A DNA stretch of 46,531 nt from positions 1 to 46,531 of the forward strand of contig CALDHM010000026.1 in NCBI GenBank assembly GCA_937941455.1. The letters run 5' to 3'. The translations under genes and the position numbers were made by a program. Below the pieces are notes generated by a model. The model had not been told where the DNA came from, did not search any database, and worked only from the letters and a program-made list of their open reading frames with translations. Shown here in pieces: positions 19,350-28,060 of this stretch. Positions within the stretch are counted from its first letter, which is position 1. Every line of letters starts with the position of its first letter. The DNA comes from an uncultured Pirellulaceae bacterium (lineage in GTDB: Bacteria > Planctomycetota > Planctomycetia > Pirellulales > Pirellulaceae).

Positions 19350-20318
19350 ATGAATGGTTCCAAGTTGGGACGATTGCTAGTCGCCGAGTCCTCGCAATTC
19401 TCGCCGAAAGCTCGTGAATTGCTGGATCAGCATTTTGACGTGCTGTGGCAAGATTTGGATCGAAAAGAGCTGTTGAACCACGTGGCAGATATCAATGTAC
19501 TATGGGTCCGTCTTCGGAATCGTATCGACGCCGAAGTGATGGATCGTGCGAGACACCTGAGTATCATCGCCACCAATACCACAGGCTTGAACCACATCGA
19601 CCTGGAAGCCGCAGCCGCGCGAAACATTCGCATCCTGTCACTCCGGGGCGAAACAGACTTCCTCAAAGACATTCGGGCGACTGCCGAGTTGACACTTGGA
19701 CTGACCTTGGCACTTCTGCGACAAATCCCAGCGGCCCACTCGCATGTGATCACCGGCGGCTGGGATCGCGATCGATTTCGGGGTGTTGAAATATACCGTC
19801 GAACCGTTGGTATTATCGGCTACGGTCGGCTCGGTCGGATTGTCGCCAAGTACTTCGAAGCGCTTGGGGCCACGGTTCTGCTATCCAGTCGAGATCTGCC
19901 CGAGGGATCCGTCGTCGATGGATACAACGTAGTATCATTGGACCGTCTTCTGGCCAGCTCCGATATCGTTAGTTTGCACGTGAACTACGAACCCGCTAAT
20001 CACCGGATGATCGGAAGGGAACAATTCCATCGGATGCGTTCTGATGCGTTTTTCATCAACACAGCCAGAGGCGAGCTGGTCGATGAGGACGCGTTGCTTG
20101 CAGCGCTCAAAACAGGGACGATACGAGGTGCTGCCATTGACGTTCTCGATAACGAACATGGCAGCCTAGGAGCTCGGAGCCAGTTGCTCGAATTCGCCCG
20201 TACGAATAATCGCTTGATCATGACACCGCATATCGGCGGCAATACGGCCGACTCGACGTACCGTACGGAAGAGTTTTTGGCGGAAAAGCTGATCTCAGTC
20301 CTACGCGACGAAGGTTGA
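19350..20318 (+). CDS. D-isomer-specific 2-hydroxyacid dehydrogenase (PGDH-like)
   Basis: 322 residues. The Rossmann segment GIIGYGRLGRIVAKYFEALGA binds NAD(P). The catalytic set is complete: Arg in FINTARGELVDEDAL (about 240), Glu in AIDVLDNE and His in MTPHIGGNT (about 293). The family oxidises or reduces D-2-hydroxy acids such as phosphoglycerate or erythronate-phosphate. It sits 19 bases downstream of neuA at the end of the sialic-acid run, so its substrate may be a C3 or sugar acid linked to nonulosonate metabolism; this is inferred from position only. Housekeeping serine biosynthesis is a less likely role because the usual C-terminal regulatory domain is missing. Confidence 0.85.
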   Translation: MNGSKLGRLLVAESSQFSPKARELLDQHFDVLWQDLDRKELLNHVADINVLWVRLRNRIDAEVMDRARHLSIIATNTTGLNHIDLEAAAARNIRILSLRGETDFLKDIRATAELTLGLTLALLRQIPAAHSHVITGGWDRDRFRGVEIYRRTVGIIGYGRLGRIVAKYFEALGATVLLSSRDLPEGSVVDGYNVVSLDRLLASSDIVSLHVNYEPANHRMIGREQFHRMRSDAFFINTARGELVDEDALLAALKTGTIRGAAIDVLDNEHGSLGARSQLLEFARTNNRLIMTPHIGGNTADSTYRTEEFLAEKLISVLRDEG

Positions 20319-20748
20319 GGTCATGACGGAGCTCGTTTGCTGGCGATACGGACACAAAAAAACGCCGAAAGAGGGGTGCGTGAAGGCATCGCGCCAAAAG
20401 CCAGCAGTTCATGCGTTGGTCTGGAATTCCCGGTCACGAAAGACGACGGCAAATCGGTCAGCGGCGTCGCTGGGCAACCAAAGCGACGCGCGAAAGAATC
20501 ATTTGCAACGGCAGGAGCTCTGCGAACGGATTAACGGTAGCACACTCGTTATTCACAATCTAGGCAGCACTCGAATAATTCATGATCAACTCGTGAAAAT
20601 TGATCATTCTTGCTACCCCCCATTCCCATCATGGCCTGCCGACCAAAATGCCGAATGACGCAAACTTAGAATTGATGATACTGCCCACTAGGCGAGAGAT
20701 TGCGTCAACCCATGGCGGCGGATCACCGTCATTAGCCCGCGAAACCGA
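20319..20748 (+). other. 430-base gap; no recognisable gene
   Basis: Open frames of 60-110 codons exist on the + strand but show no family resemblance, no ribosome binding site and a composition like random frames. The stretch may be the decayed remains of a gene or a regulatory leader for the acyltransferase; nothing in it could be identified. Confidence 0.3.
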
Positions 20749-22860
20749 TTGATTTACAGCGTGAAATCCGGCTATCAACTAATCTATCAATCAGAAATCG
20801 ACGGCCTCCGCGCCATCTCCGTGATGCTTGTTGTGCTCTATCATGCAGGCCTGCCTATCCCGGGTGGCTATGTGGGCGTGGATGTATTTTTTGTCATCTC
20901 GGGATTCTTGATCACAGCGTTGATTGCCAAAGAACTCGGCAATGGGACATTTTCATTGATGAATTTTTGGGAGCGGCGAATTCGTCGAATTTTCCCAGCT
21001 TCGTTAGTGACAATGCTCGCTATCTTATTATTGGGCCTGCTGATCATGATCCCACAGGATTTGGAAAATCTTGCTAAGTCGTTGATAGCTCAGGCGATGA
21101 TGCTGAGCAATGTCTATTTTTGGCGAGATGTCGATTACTTCGCCGGTTCAGCGGAAACAAAGCCACTTTTGCATACCTGGTCTTTGGCTGTCGAGGAACA
21201 GTTCTATCTCTTCTATCCACCGTTATTGGTGGCTTTGAAAAACTCTCGACGTTGGCAAATCAATGTGCTCGTTGGCTTGGCTGGATTATCGTTGGTCCTA
21301 AGCGTGATCGGTGTGGCTTATCGACCTCAAGCCGCGTTTTACTTGCTTCCCTTTCGGTCTTGGGAACTACTGCTGGGCGGATTGATCGCGCTTTACCCTC
21401 CTTCGATCACTAGCCGAGGGGTTCGTGAAGGGATGGCGATTCTCGGACTTGCGATGATTTTACTCGGAGGTCTCTTGTTCGATGCCCACACGCCATTTCC
21501 AGGACTTGCGGCCTTGCTGCCTTGCTTGGGTGCGGCTCTCTTCATCGCCGGGAATCTGTTTGAGAAAACAGTCGCCGGCAGGTTGCTCAGCTGGAGGCCT
21601 ATCGTCTTCATCGGCCTAATCTCATATTCACTGTATCTGTGGCACTGGCCCGTCATGGCGTTCATGAGATACCTTTACCTCCCATTTAATGCAACGAATG
21701 CCAGTTTTGCGGTTGCCGTCAGCCTGGGGCTGGCGACGCTTTCATGGAAGTTTGTCGAGGGGCCGTTTCGCAAATCTCACCAGATCGCCGGCCGCCAAAG
21801 GTGGCTGACAAATCTCAAACCGCGAGCAGTCGTCCTGGCTGGGATCTCGAGTCTTGCGGTAATGGCAGGTCTCGGCTCTGTTATCCTGTGGCGCAAGGGA
21901 TTACCCGAGCGATATTCGGAGGCGATGCGGCTTCTGGTGGATGATGCCACTTGGAATGGAAGTGAATGGGGCGCAACTAAAGCGGAAATTCACCGTTCTA
22001 CCTTCAAGACCGTCGGAGAGTTCAAAGATCGATTCGACTTCGTGGTATGGGGAGATAGTCACGCCCTGATGTATTACGAGGTGATTGATGAAATCTCCAA
22101 AACGCTCGGCTTGCAAGGTTATTTCATCGGCGTACCCGGGGGACCACCGATTCCCAATGTATGGCGCGGTCAAAACCGAGATTACGTAAAAGATACCCAA
22201 AAGGTTATAGGCTTCATAAAAGAATCCGGCATCCGGAAAGTGTTGCTCATCGCGCGGTGGACGTTGTACACAGAGGGTTATTCCGAAGCGGAACTCCACT
22301 TCGAAGAAAAAGGTCAGCGATTGGAGGACGGCTTGATTCGCGATGCCGAGTCGCCGCAGATTTCCACCCGGGAAGATGCCCGTCGAGCCTTCACAAACAA
22401 CATGGGGGAAATGCTGGATCAATTTGAACAAGCCGGCATCCGCGTGTGGATTGTTAAGCAAGTGCCTGAACAATTGGGACCGATTGCTATGCCTTGGCTT
22501 TTTAAAAACCTGCAATTTCCTACGGTGCCCCTGCTGGGCACCTCACCAGAACGACATCGAGATCGTCAGGCGTTTTCGGATCAATGTTTTGCACGGTGGG
22601 CTCGCTCCAATATCCAACTCGTGGAAACGCTCGATGGTTGTTTTAACGCTCAGGGAAGGCCAACGTTGACCGCTGAGGGACGTGCATGTTACCGAGACAA
22701 TGACCACCTATCCCGTTTTGGCGCTAAGTACTTGATTATGGAGCGTTTTGACGAAGTGTTTGAAGCTATCGCACAGGATATTCGCACAGAGAGCCTGTCC
22801 GAAAATATTCAAATTCCTCGTGCCAGTGAATCAAACCGGGAGTATTCGGATAAGTTCTGA
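20749..22860 (+). CDS. OafA/YrhL-type O-acyltransferase with C-terminal SGNH domain
   Basis: 703 residues. The N-terminal acyltransferase-3 domain (about 10-370) has ten or so membrane helices and begins with EIDGLRAISVMLVVLYHAG, which contains the catalytic His32, then GGYVGVDVFFVISGFLIT and FWERRIRRIFPA. The C-terminal extracytoplasmic SGNH hydrolase-like domain (about 390-700) has the nucleophile Ser in VVWGDSH near residue 434 and the Asp-His pair in DNDHLSRFG near 650. Such proteins acetylate O-antigens and exopolysaccharides across the inner membrane. The start is uncertain between TTG 20749 and GTG 20761. It sits isolated between two gaps of about 430 bases, so it may have its own promoter. 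Confidence 0.9.
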   Translation: MIYSVKSGYQLIYQSEIDGLRAISVMLVVLYHAGLPIPGGYVGVDVFFVISGFLITALIAKELGNGTFSLMNFWERRIRRIFPASLVTMLAILLLGLLIMIPQDLENLAKSLIAQAMMLSNVYFWRDVDYFAGSAETKPLLHTWSLAVEEQFYLFYPPLLVALKNSRRWQINVLVGLAGLSLVLSVIGVAYRPQAAFYLLPFRSWELLLGGLIALYPPSITSRGVREGMAILGLAMILLGGLLFDAHTPFPGLAALLPCLGAALFIAGNLFEKTVAGRLLSWRPIVFIGLISYSLYLWHWPVMAFMRYLYLPFNATNASFAVAVSLGLATLSWKFVEGPFRKSHQIAGRQRWLTNLKPRAVVLAGISSLAVMAGLGSVILWRKGLPERYSEAMRLLVDDATWNGSEWGATKAEIHRSTFKTVGEFKDRFDFVVWGDSHALMYYEVIDEISKTLGLQGYFIGVPGGPPIPNVWRGQNRDYVKDTQKVIGFIKESGIRKVLLIARWTLYTEGYSEAELHFEEKGQRLEDGLIRDAESPQISTREDARRAFTNNMGEMLDQFEQAGIRVWIVKQVPEQLGPIAMPWLFKNLQFPTVPLLGTSPERHRDRQAFSDQCFARWARSNIQLVETLDGCFNAQGRPTLTAEGRACYRDNDHLSRFGAKYLIMERFDEVFEAIAQDIRTESLSENIQIPRASESNREYSDKF

Positions 22861-23299
22861 ATTCCAGCTTCGATAGATGCCTGCCGGGAGCACAACGGGG
22901 AATTCGTGGATGCGGCAGTTGTTAGGGTGGCCCGCCGTAGGGGATTGAGAAATGGATGGAATGCCTGTTTGCGCCGTCACCGAAGTATGAATTTGGAATC
23001 GGAACAAACGCGACCGATGAGCAGACCTTCAGGTGTTGAGATGTCAGACCACTCGACTGAGGATCGCTGCTGAACAACGTATTACGACTCTCCTGATCAT
23101 CAGTTTGTTTATAGGCCATGGACTAGCATGGAATCTTCCACCGCTTAGCACTATTCATACGGTCTCTGGCGTCGCGCGTTCAGGTCCGGTCCAGGAAATT
23201 TCGGCGCGGACTACGCATCAGTAAAACAGGGTTTGTTTGAAAATGCTGTCAAGCCAATAGTGAGACGGCATGCAAAGTCTCCGGTAGCATGAACGACCA
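22861..23299 (+). other. 439-base gap before the flippase gene; no recognisable gene
   Basis: The only longer frame (23033-23224, 63 codons from a TTG) has one hydrophobic stretch and no ribosome binding site or family likeness. The region probably holds a promoter for the flippase-to-AsnB operon; no convincing promoter boxes were found. Confidence 0.3.
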
Positions 23300-24724
23300 G
23301 TGCGCGTCGACTGTCAAAAAATCCTTGACCAACAATTTCCTTTGAATTCGACAACCGCCAAATTGCGAGAGAATCCGGTCACCAGCTCGCTGAGCAATCT
23401 GTTCTCTGCGTGGATAAGATACGGTACGCGGCTAGTCGCGGGTATTTTAGTGGCCAGGTCGTTAGGGCCGGAGCTGAAAGGCCAATTTTCCAATCTGGTT
23501 TTGATCATCGACCTGTACCTGCCGTTTTTGTTATTCGGCTATGCGGGCGGAGTGTTGTATTACGGAATCCGTAATGTAATCGACCTGCGAACCTTTTTCT
23601 GGACAGGGTTCGTATTGGTTTTGAGCATCGGACTGGTCGTCGTACCACCATTATTCTATTTGAGCCAGACTGGTGGGTTGGGAACGATTGCCGCCGAAGT
23701 GGACCCATTTGAGATTGGACTGATTCTCTCCATATGTCCTTCCGCACTGTTGAACCAATATGCCCAACGCGTGCTGCAGTCGTTTCATATGTTCCGAGCG
23801 GCAAATTTCAGGGAAGTTGTCGGCTCCCTAACGACGCTGGTGTACTATGTCTGCACGGCGTGCATTAGTACCATCAACCTGACACATGCCATCATTGGTT
23901 TGGCAATCGGATATTATTTGCAGACATTGCTCAACCTGATATTCGTAATTCGCATTATCGGAGTTCAAAACACTTGGGATTGGGCCAATATTTTCAAGCC
24001 CTGGCACTACGGAATCCGCGTTTGGCTGAATTTTATTATTAGCCGATCGAGTGAGCAGTTTGATCATATCGTGCTGACTTTTTTACTCAATCCTCAGGCT
24101 TACGGCATTTACACCGTTGGGGTGAGCTTGAGTAGCATGGTTGGTCATATTCCCAACAGTTATGCACAGGTATTTTTCAATCAAGTCGCGGTGCGGGAAG
24201 TGGATCATGCGGTGCGGTTGTACGCGATGGCTCAGCGATTTACCTTTGCCTTTACGACTGCCGTAGCAGTGTTGTTGGCGATCGTGGCCTATCCGCTGGT
24301 GCGATTTATGTATGGCACGGCCTATGGGGACGCTGGAATGGTGATTATCCTGTATACGCCGGGATTGATTTTTCAAGCGGCCGCTCGGATGTCGGTCAAG
24401 TTGTATGCGGGACTGGGGCGACCACTCAAAAACAGTTTGGTTTATTTTGTTGGTTTTGGAGTAAGTTTGCCCTTTTATATTCTGTTGATTCCCCGGTTTG
24501 GAATCTTCGGTGCCGCGGCAGCATCCAGCATCGCTTACTTCGCCGCGTTCGCGTTTTCGTTTTGGCAGATTCACCGGGAGTTCGCCGTCAAACTCAGAGA
24601 TTTATTCGGTGTCCGACGTGAGGATCTTCAGGTGTTGCAACAGCAATTGCAAAAGGTGCCGGTGTTTCGGCGGTTTTTTACGGTTCCCGCAAACGAGATT
24701 TCGAAGACCTCGATTACTGAATAA
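23300..24724 (+). CDS. Wzx-like polysaccharide flippase (MOP superfamily)
   Basis: 474 residues with about 12-14 hydrophobic helices and short loops. The N-terminal pattern SNLFSAWIRYGTRLVAGILVARSLGPELKGQFSN (split here for reading: helix 1 then A..LGP...G.F) is typical of Wzx-type lipid-linked oligosaccharide flippases, as is the paired helix repeat in the second half. It would move undecaprenyl-linked repeat units across the inner membrane for polymerisation. The start is uncertain: GTG 23300 gives an unusual polar N-terminus, and an in-frame TTG at 23342 would remove it. It begins a compact run of genes, with the sulfotransferase 14 bases downstream. Confidence 0.85.
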   Translation: MRVDCQKILDQQFPLNSTTAKLRENPVTSSLSNLFSAWIRYGTRLVAGILVARSLGPELKGQFSNLVLIIDLYLPFLLFGYAGGVLYYGIRNVIDLRTFFWTGFVLVLSIGLVVVPPLFYLSQTGGLGTIAAEVDPFEIGLILSICPSALLNQYAQRVLQSFHMFRAANFREVVGSLTTLVYYVCTACISTINLTHAIIGLAIGYYLQTLLNLIFVIRIIGVQNTWDWANIFKPWHYGIRVWLNFIISRSSEQFDHIVLTFLLNPQAYGIYTVGVSLSSMVGHIPNSYAQVFFNQVAVREVDHAVRLYAMAQRFTFAFTTAVAVLLAIVAYPLVRFMYGTAYGDAGMVIILYTPGLIFQAAARMSVKLYAGLGRPLKNSLVYFVGFGVSLPFYILLIPRFGIFGAAAASSIAYFAAFAFSFWQIHREFAVKLRDLFGVRREDLQVLQQQLQKVPVFRRFFTVPANEISKTSITE

Positions 24725-24738
24725 AAAGGCTCTGTGAC

Positions 24739-25701
24739 ATGGTGTTGCCCAACTATCTGATTATTGGAGAGCGTCGTTCTGGCACGACGACCTTGGCCAA
24801 TTATTTGAAAGATCATCCGGAAATCTTCATTCACCCGCAGTTGGACATGGGTTACTTTATCGATGAAGCGGTTCGCGGTCGCCGAACGTGGTTGGAAGGG
24901 GAAGTCGACACGAAGGCCTGGAGACTTACTCACGACGCTGAGAAGTATGCTGCGTTGTTCGAACCTCCGCCATCGGCGCGGGCCATCGGCGAAAAAAGCG
25001 CAGACTATTTGTTTTGGCGTCCTGCCCATGAGCGGATCAAAGCGATGGTGCCGGATGTCAAACTGATCGCCATTTTGCGGGATCCGGCTGAACGGGCCTG
25101 GTCGCACTATTGGAACGAAGTCGGCAAGGGCCGCGAAAACTTGTCCTTTGAAGAAGCGCTCAGAATCGAAGTGGAAAGATTGGCAAAAAGTGCCTACGCG
25201 CGCGACCACCTGTCTTACAAAACCCGAGGATTTTACGATCAATCTGTGTCGGATCTTCTAAAAGTATTTCGACGTGACCAAGTCCTAGTGATTTGTTTGG
25301 AACAATTGATCGAGCAGCCAATTCCTCAATTGCGAAAGGTGTACGAATTTCTGGAAGTAGATCCGGCTCGGGGGCTTGGTTTGGCCGGTGCGAGATTCAA
25401 TACAAACTGGACGATGATGCAGCGGCCTTGGGTAAAGTTGCCGGTGCTGGGCCAAGTCGAGGAGGCGGCTTTCGCAACCTGCAGAACTGTCATTCGTCGC
25501 CTGACGAGAGATAAAGATCAAACACGAAAGTGGTTGCAAACACTGTTTTGGTGTTCGCGTTTGCCGCAAGCCAAGATCGAAAAACCAGCCCGATTGTTGG
25601 AACAGCTTCGGGAAGAATACCAGGAGAGCATCGATCGGCTCGAGCTCTTGCTGGATCAGGAATTTCAATATTTTCGAGGAATCAAGGGAGCAAGACGATG
25701 A
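24739..25701 (+). CDS. Sulfotransferase (heparan-sulfate sulfotransferase-like fold)
   Basis: 320 residues. The PAPS 5'-phosphosulfate loop is GERRSGTTTL (10-19) and the 3'-phosphate-binding motif is RDPAERAWSHYW (114-125), with the intervening IGEKSADYLF. These match carbohydrate sulfotransferases of the Sulfotransfer_1 class, which include the N- and O-sulfotransferases of heparan sulfate. It would transfer sulfate from PAPS to a glycan in the cytoplasm before export; the acceptor is unknown. Its stop overlaps the start of the PIG-L deacetylase by 4 bases (ATGA), a sign of coupled translation. No PAPS-forming genes are in the window. Confidence 0.88.
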   Translation: MVLPNYLIIGERRSGTTTLANYLKDHPEIFIHPQLDMGYFIDEAVRGRRTWLEGEVDTKAWRLTHDAEKYAALFEPPPSARAIGEKSADYLFWRPAHERIKAMVPDVKLIAILRDPAERAWSHYWNEVGKGRENLSFEEALRIEVERLAKSAYARDHLSYKTRGFYDQSVSDLLKVFRRDQVLVICLEQLIEQPIPQLRKVYEFLEVDPARGLGLAGARFNTNWTMMQRPWVKLPVLGQVEEAAFATCRTVIRRLTRDKDQTRKWLQTLFWCSRLPQAKIEKPARLLEQLREEYQESIDRLELLLDQEFQYFRGIKGARR

Positions 25702-26648
25702 GTCGTTGGTTCGATCGAATTTTACGGCGAACGTCCAAGTTCCTCGCTCGGCAAGGTCCCTATCGGTTCGCCTTGAAAAAATGGAATGCAATCGATGATA
25801 TTGAGTTGGCGGCGCAAGTGCTGGGTACTGAGTTTTTTCGTTATCAAGTCGAGCCGACCCCCTTGCCGTTCCAAGACTTCCAATCCTTCGTCGTGTTAGC
25901 GCCTCACCAAGACGACGAATCTTTAGGGGTTGGCGGAACTATGGCCCTAGCTCAATCCTATGGCATTAAAACGACCGTGATCTATACCACCGAAGGCGAG
26001 CAAATGGAGGGGCCGACAAAAACCGGGATTACGGCGGAAGTCCGGGAACGAGAGGCTCGCCGGGCGCTTAACCTTGTTCAAGCTGACTTTAAAAAAATAA
26101 GCGTGTCCAATATAAAACCAGAACCAACGGCTGCCGATATTGAAAACTTGTCAGCGATGTTGGAGGACCTGCGCCCAGATATTATCTTTATTCCCTGGTT
26201 GCTGGATGTGCCGACACGTCATCGATTAGCCAATCATATGCTCTACTGGGCCGTTAAACCACTTGCAAATTTCTCGCCGGAAATCTGGGGATATCAGGTG
26301 CATAATAGCCTATATCCGAATGGCATCGTGGATATCACGTCCACGATCGACATAAAACGCAAGATGTTGGAGTGTTTCGAAAGCCAGAATGAGAACTATA
26401 AAAGATACGATCATTTAGGCGTCTGTTTAGCAGGATGGAATTCACGATATCTGGCCTACTCCCCGCATAAAACTCCATGGTTTGCCGAGTTGTTTTTCGC
26501 CTTGCCATTGACAGTTCATTGTGAAATGATCGAAAGGTTTTATTTTCCAGATTTGGAACAAACCTACCGTGGCGATGCCACCGTTATTCGGGGCGCGAAA
26601 AAAATGGATGCGGCGATGCGCGCTCGTATGTCCCCGAAGCTAGCTTGA
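25698..26648 (+). CDS. PIG-L family N-deacetylase (LmbE-like)
   Basis: 316 residues. The Zn-binding motif of the PIG-L/MshB family is seen as APHQDDES (H70, D72, D73; usual form HPDDE), and D170 with H175 in LDVPTRHRLANH supply the later ligand region. The family removes acetyl groups from N-acetylglucosamine-type sugars. The chosen ATG has AGGGAG about 7 bases upstream inside the sulfotransferase gene and overlaps its stop by 4 bases; the frame is open further upstream but that part is the shadow of the sulfotransferase. The coupling suggests the free amine it makes may be the site that is sulfated. The stop touches the next gene's ATG. Confidence 0.85.
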   Translation: MSRWFDRILRRTSKFLARQGPYRFALKKWNAIDDIELAAQVLGTEFFRYQVEPTPLPFQDFQSFVVLAPHQDDESLGVGGTMALAQSYGIKTTVIYTTEGEQMEGPTKTGITAEVREREARRALNLVQADFKKISVSNIKPEPTAADIENLSAMLEDLRPDIIFIPWLLDVPTRHRLANHMLYWAVKPLANFSPEIWGYQVHNSLYPNGIVDITSTIDIKRKMLECFESQNENYKRYDHLGVCLAGWNSRYLAYSPHKTPWFAELFFALPLTVHCEMIERFYFPDLEQTYRGDATVIRGAKKMDAAMRARMSPKLA

Positions 26649-28060
26649 TGAACGCCACAATTTTTCTCAACATCACTCACGGCTTTCAGGCACGGATGCT
26701 ATTGCGCAGTGGAATTTCCGAAGAATTGCTCCACCGCGGTGCCAGGTTGGTGATTTGCAGTCCGAACGCCGACGAACCCTATTTTGCAAAAGAATTCGAT
26801 CAACCGCAAATTGTTTTGCAGACCACACCGACCAAGACGTCGGTTTGGGAAGATTATCTGTCGACGTGGCGGCAGTACATGTTGATGAATCCGCGTTTGG
26901 GCGGCACGTTGAATCACAAACGAGAGACTCTGCGCCGCCAACGGCCGCTCCGTTATCTGGCCTCACGCTGCCTTAATTTGTTTCTGGGCAATCTGCCGTT
27001 TCTGCGTCGCAGCTACATGTGGGGCGAATCCAAATTGTTTGCTGCTCGCGAATTCGATCCGGTATTGACCCAATATCAGCCGGATTTGGTGGTCACGGGC
27101 ACTCCCGGTTTCAATCGTCACGATGTTCATGTGTTGCGGTCTGCAAAGCGTTTGCGAATTCCGACAGCGACGGTGATGCTCTCGTGGGACAACCTGACAT
27201 CCAAAGGGTACATGAATGGGATCCCGGACTATCTGTTGGTATGGAGCGAATTGATGGCGAAGGAAGCCGTCGAGTACCATGACTATCCACCTGGACAGAT
27301 TTTTCAAACCGGCGCGGCGCAGTTCGATCATTACTACCGGGCCCAGGAGACAACGGACAAGGCAGCTTGGCGAGCCAGCCAGCGAATTCCCGCCAATGCC
27401 TTTTTGATGATGTATGGCACGATCAATCCCGCGATTTGCGAGCATGAAGTCGATATCCTGAAGACCATCATTGCGGCCATGCGGACGGCGGTAATCGAGC
27501 GGCCTCCATTTTTGTGGATTCGTCTGCATCCTCAGGTCGTGCACGGCAACACGAGGCGTTCCCTGGAACCATTTCTGGCCCTGCGAGCCGATGATGTTTA
27601 CGTTGAAATTCCGCCGGTGAACGATAGCAAATTAGAGTGGGATCTCCCGAAAAAAGATACCGAACACCTTCGTAGTTTACTGGCCAGTTCGGACATGGTG
27701 ATCACGACCAGTTCGACGCTCAGTATCGATGCCGCCTGCGCTGGGACGCCGATCGTCAATGTCTTTTTCGATGGCCGCCGGGTACATCCTGCCCAGTCCG
27801 TCGCACGGTTTAAAAAGTACACACATTACGCGAAAATTTTGTCCACTGGCGGGATCTATATCGCGGATACGCCCGAAGAATTCACCAGGGCCATGCACCG
27901 CTACGCCGCAGATCGGCAAGCCGATGCGGAGCAGCGGGAGCGGATCATCGCTCAACAGATCGGCACTCTGGATGGACGGGCGGGCATTAGGACAGCGGAA
28001 CAACTATTGGCCTTAGCCGTCGGCCACCGCGATTCGGCAGGTTCCCGACGGCGAACATGA
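26648..28060 (+). CDS. Probable GT-B glycosyltransferase (capsule/CDP-glycerol-transferase-like)
   Basis: 470 residues without a confident family name. The C-terminal half has the layout of GT-B enzymes acting on capsule or teichoic-acid-like polymers: WIRLHPQ near residue 293, and TTSSTLSIDAACAGTPIVNVFF near 350-372, the usual nucleotide-phosphate contact. The N-terminal half includes VTGTPGFNRHDVHVLRSAK and a SWDNLTSKG segment. It would add a sugar or polyol phosphate in the cytoplasm. The ATG shares a base with the stop of the deacetylase gene, and the 3' end overlaps the next gene by 4 bases. An HP and an S/T-rich motif also occur in some bacterial sialyltransferases, so that role cannot be excluded. 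Confidence 0.65.
   Translation: MNATIFLNITHGFQARMLLRSGISEELLHRGARLVICSPNADEPYFAKEFDQPQIVLQTTPTKTSVWEDYLSTWRQYMLMNPRLGGTLNHKRETLRRQRPLRYLASRCLNLFLGNLPFLRRSYMWGESKLFAAREFDPVLTQYQPDLVVTGTPGFNRHDVHVLRSAKRLRIPTATVMLSWDNLTSKGYMNGIPDYLLVWSELMAKEAVEYHDYPPGQIFQTGAAQFDHYYRAQETTDKAAWRASQRIPANAFLMMYGTINPAICEHEVDILKTIIAAMRTAVIERPPFLWIRLHPQVVHGNTRRSLEPFLALRADDVYVEIPPVNDSKLEWDLPKKDTEHLRSLLASSDMVITTSSTLSIDAACAGTPIVNVFFDGRRVHPAQSVARFKKYTHYAKILSTGGIYIADTPEEFTRAMHRYAADRQADAEQRERIIAQQIGTLDGRAGIRTAEQLLALAVGHRDSAGSRRRT

Noticed and set aside
20323-20658. 111-codon + strand frame after the hydroxyacid dehydrogenase
   Set aside because: No binding site, no recognisable motif and several competing frames of similar length; left as unassigned gap.
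23033-23224. 63-codon frame with one hydrophobic stretch before the flippase
   Set aside because: TTG start without a binding site and no family likeness; likely chance.
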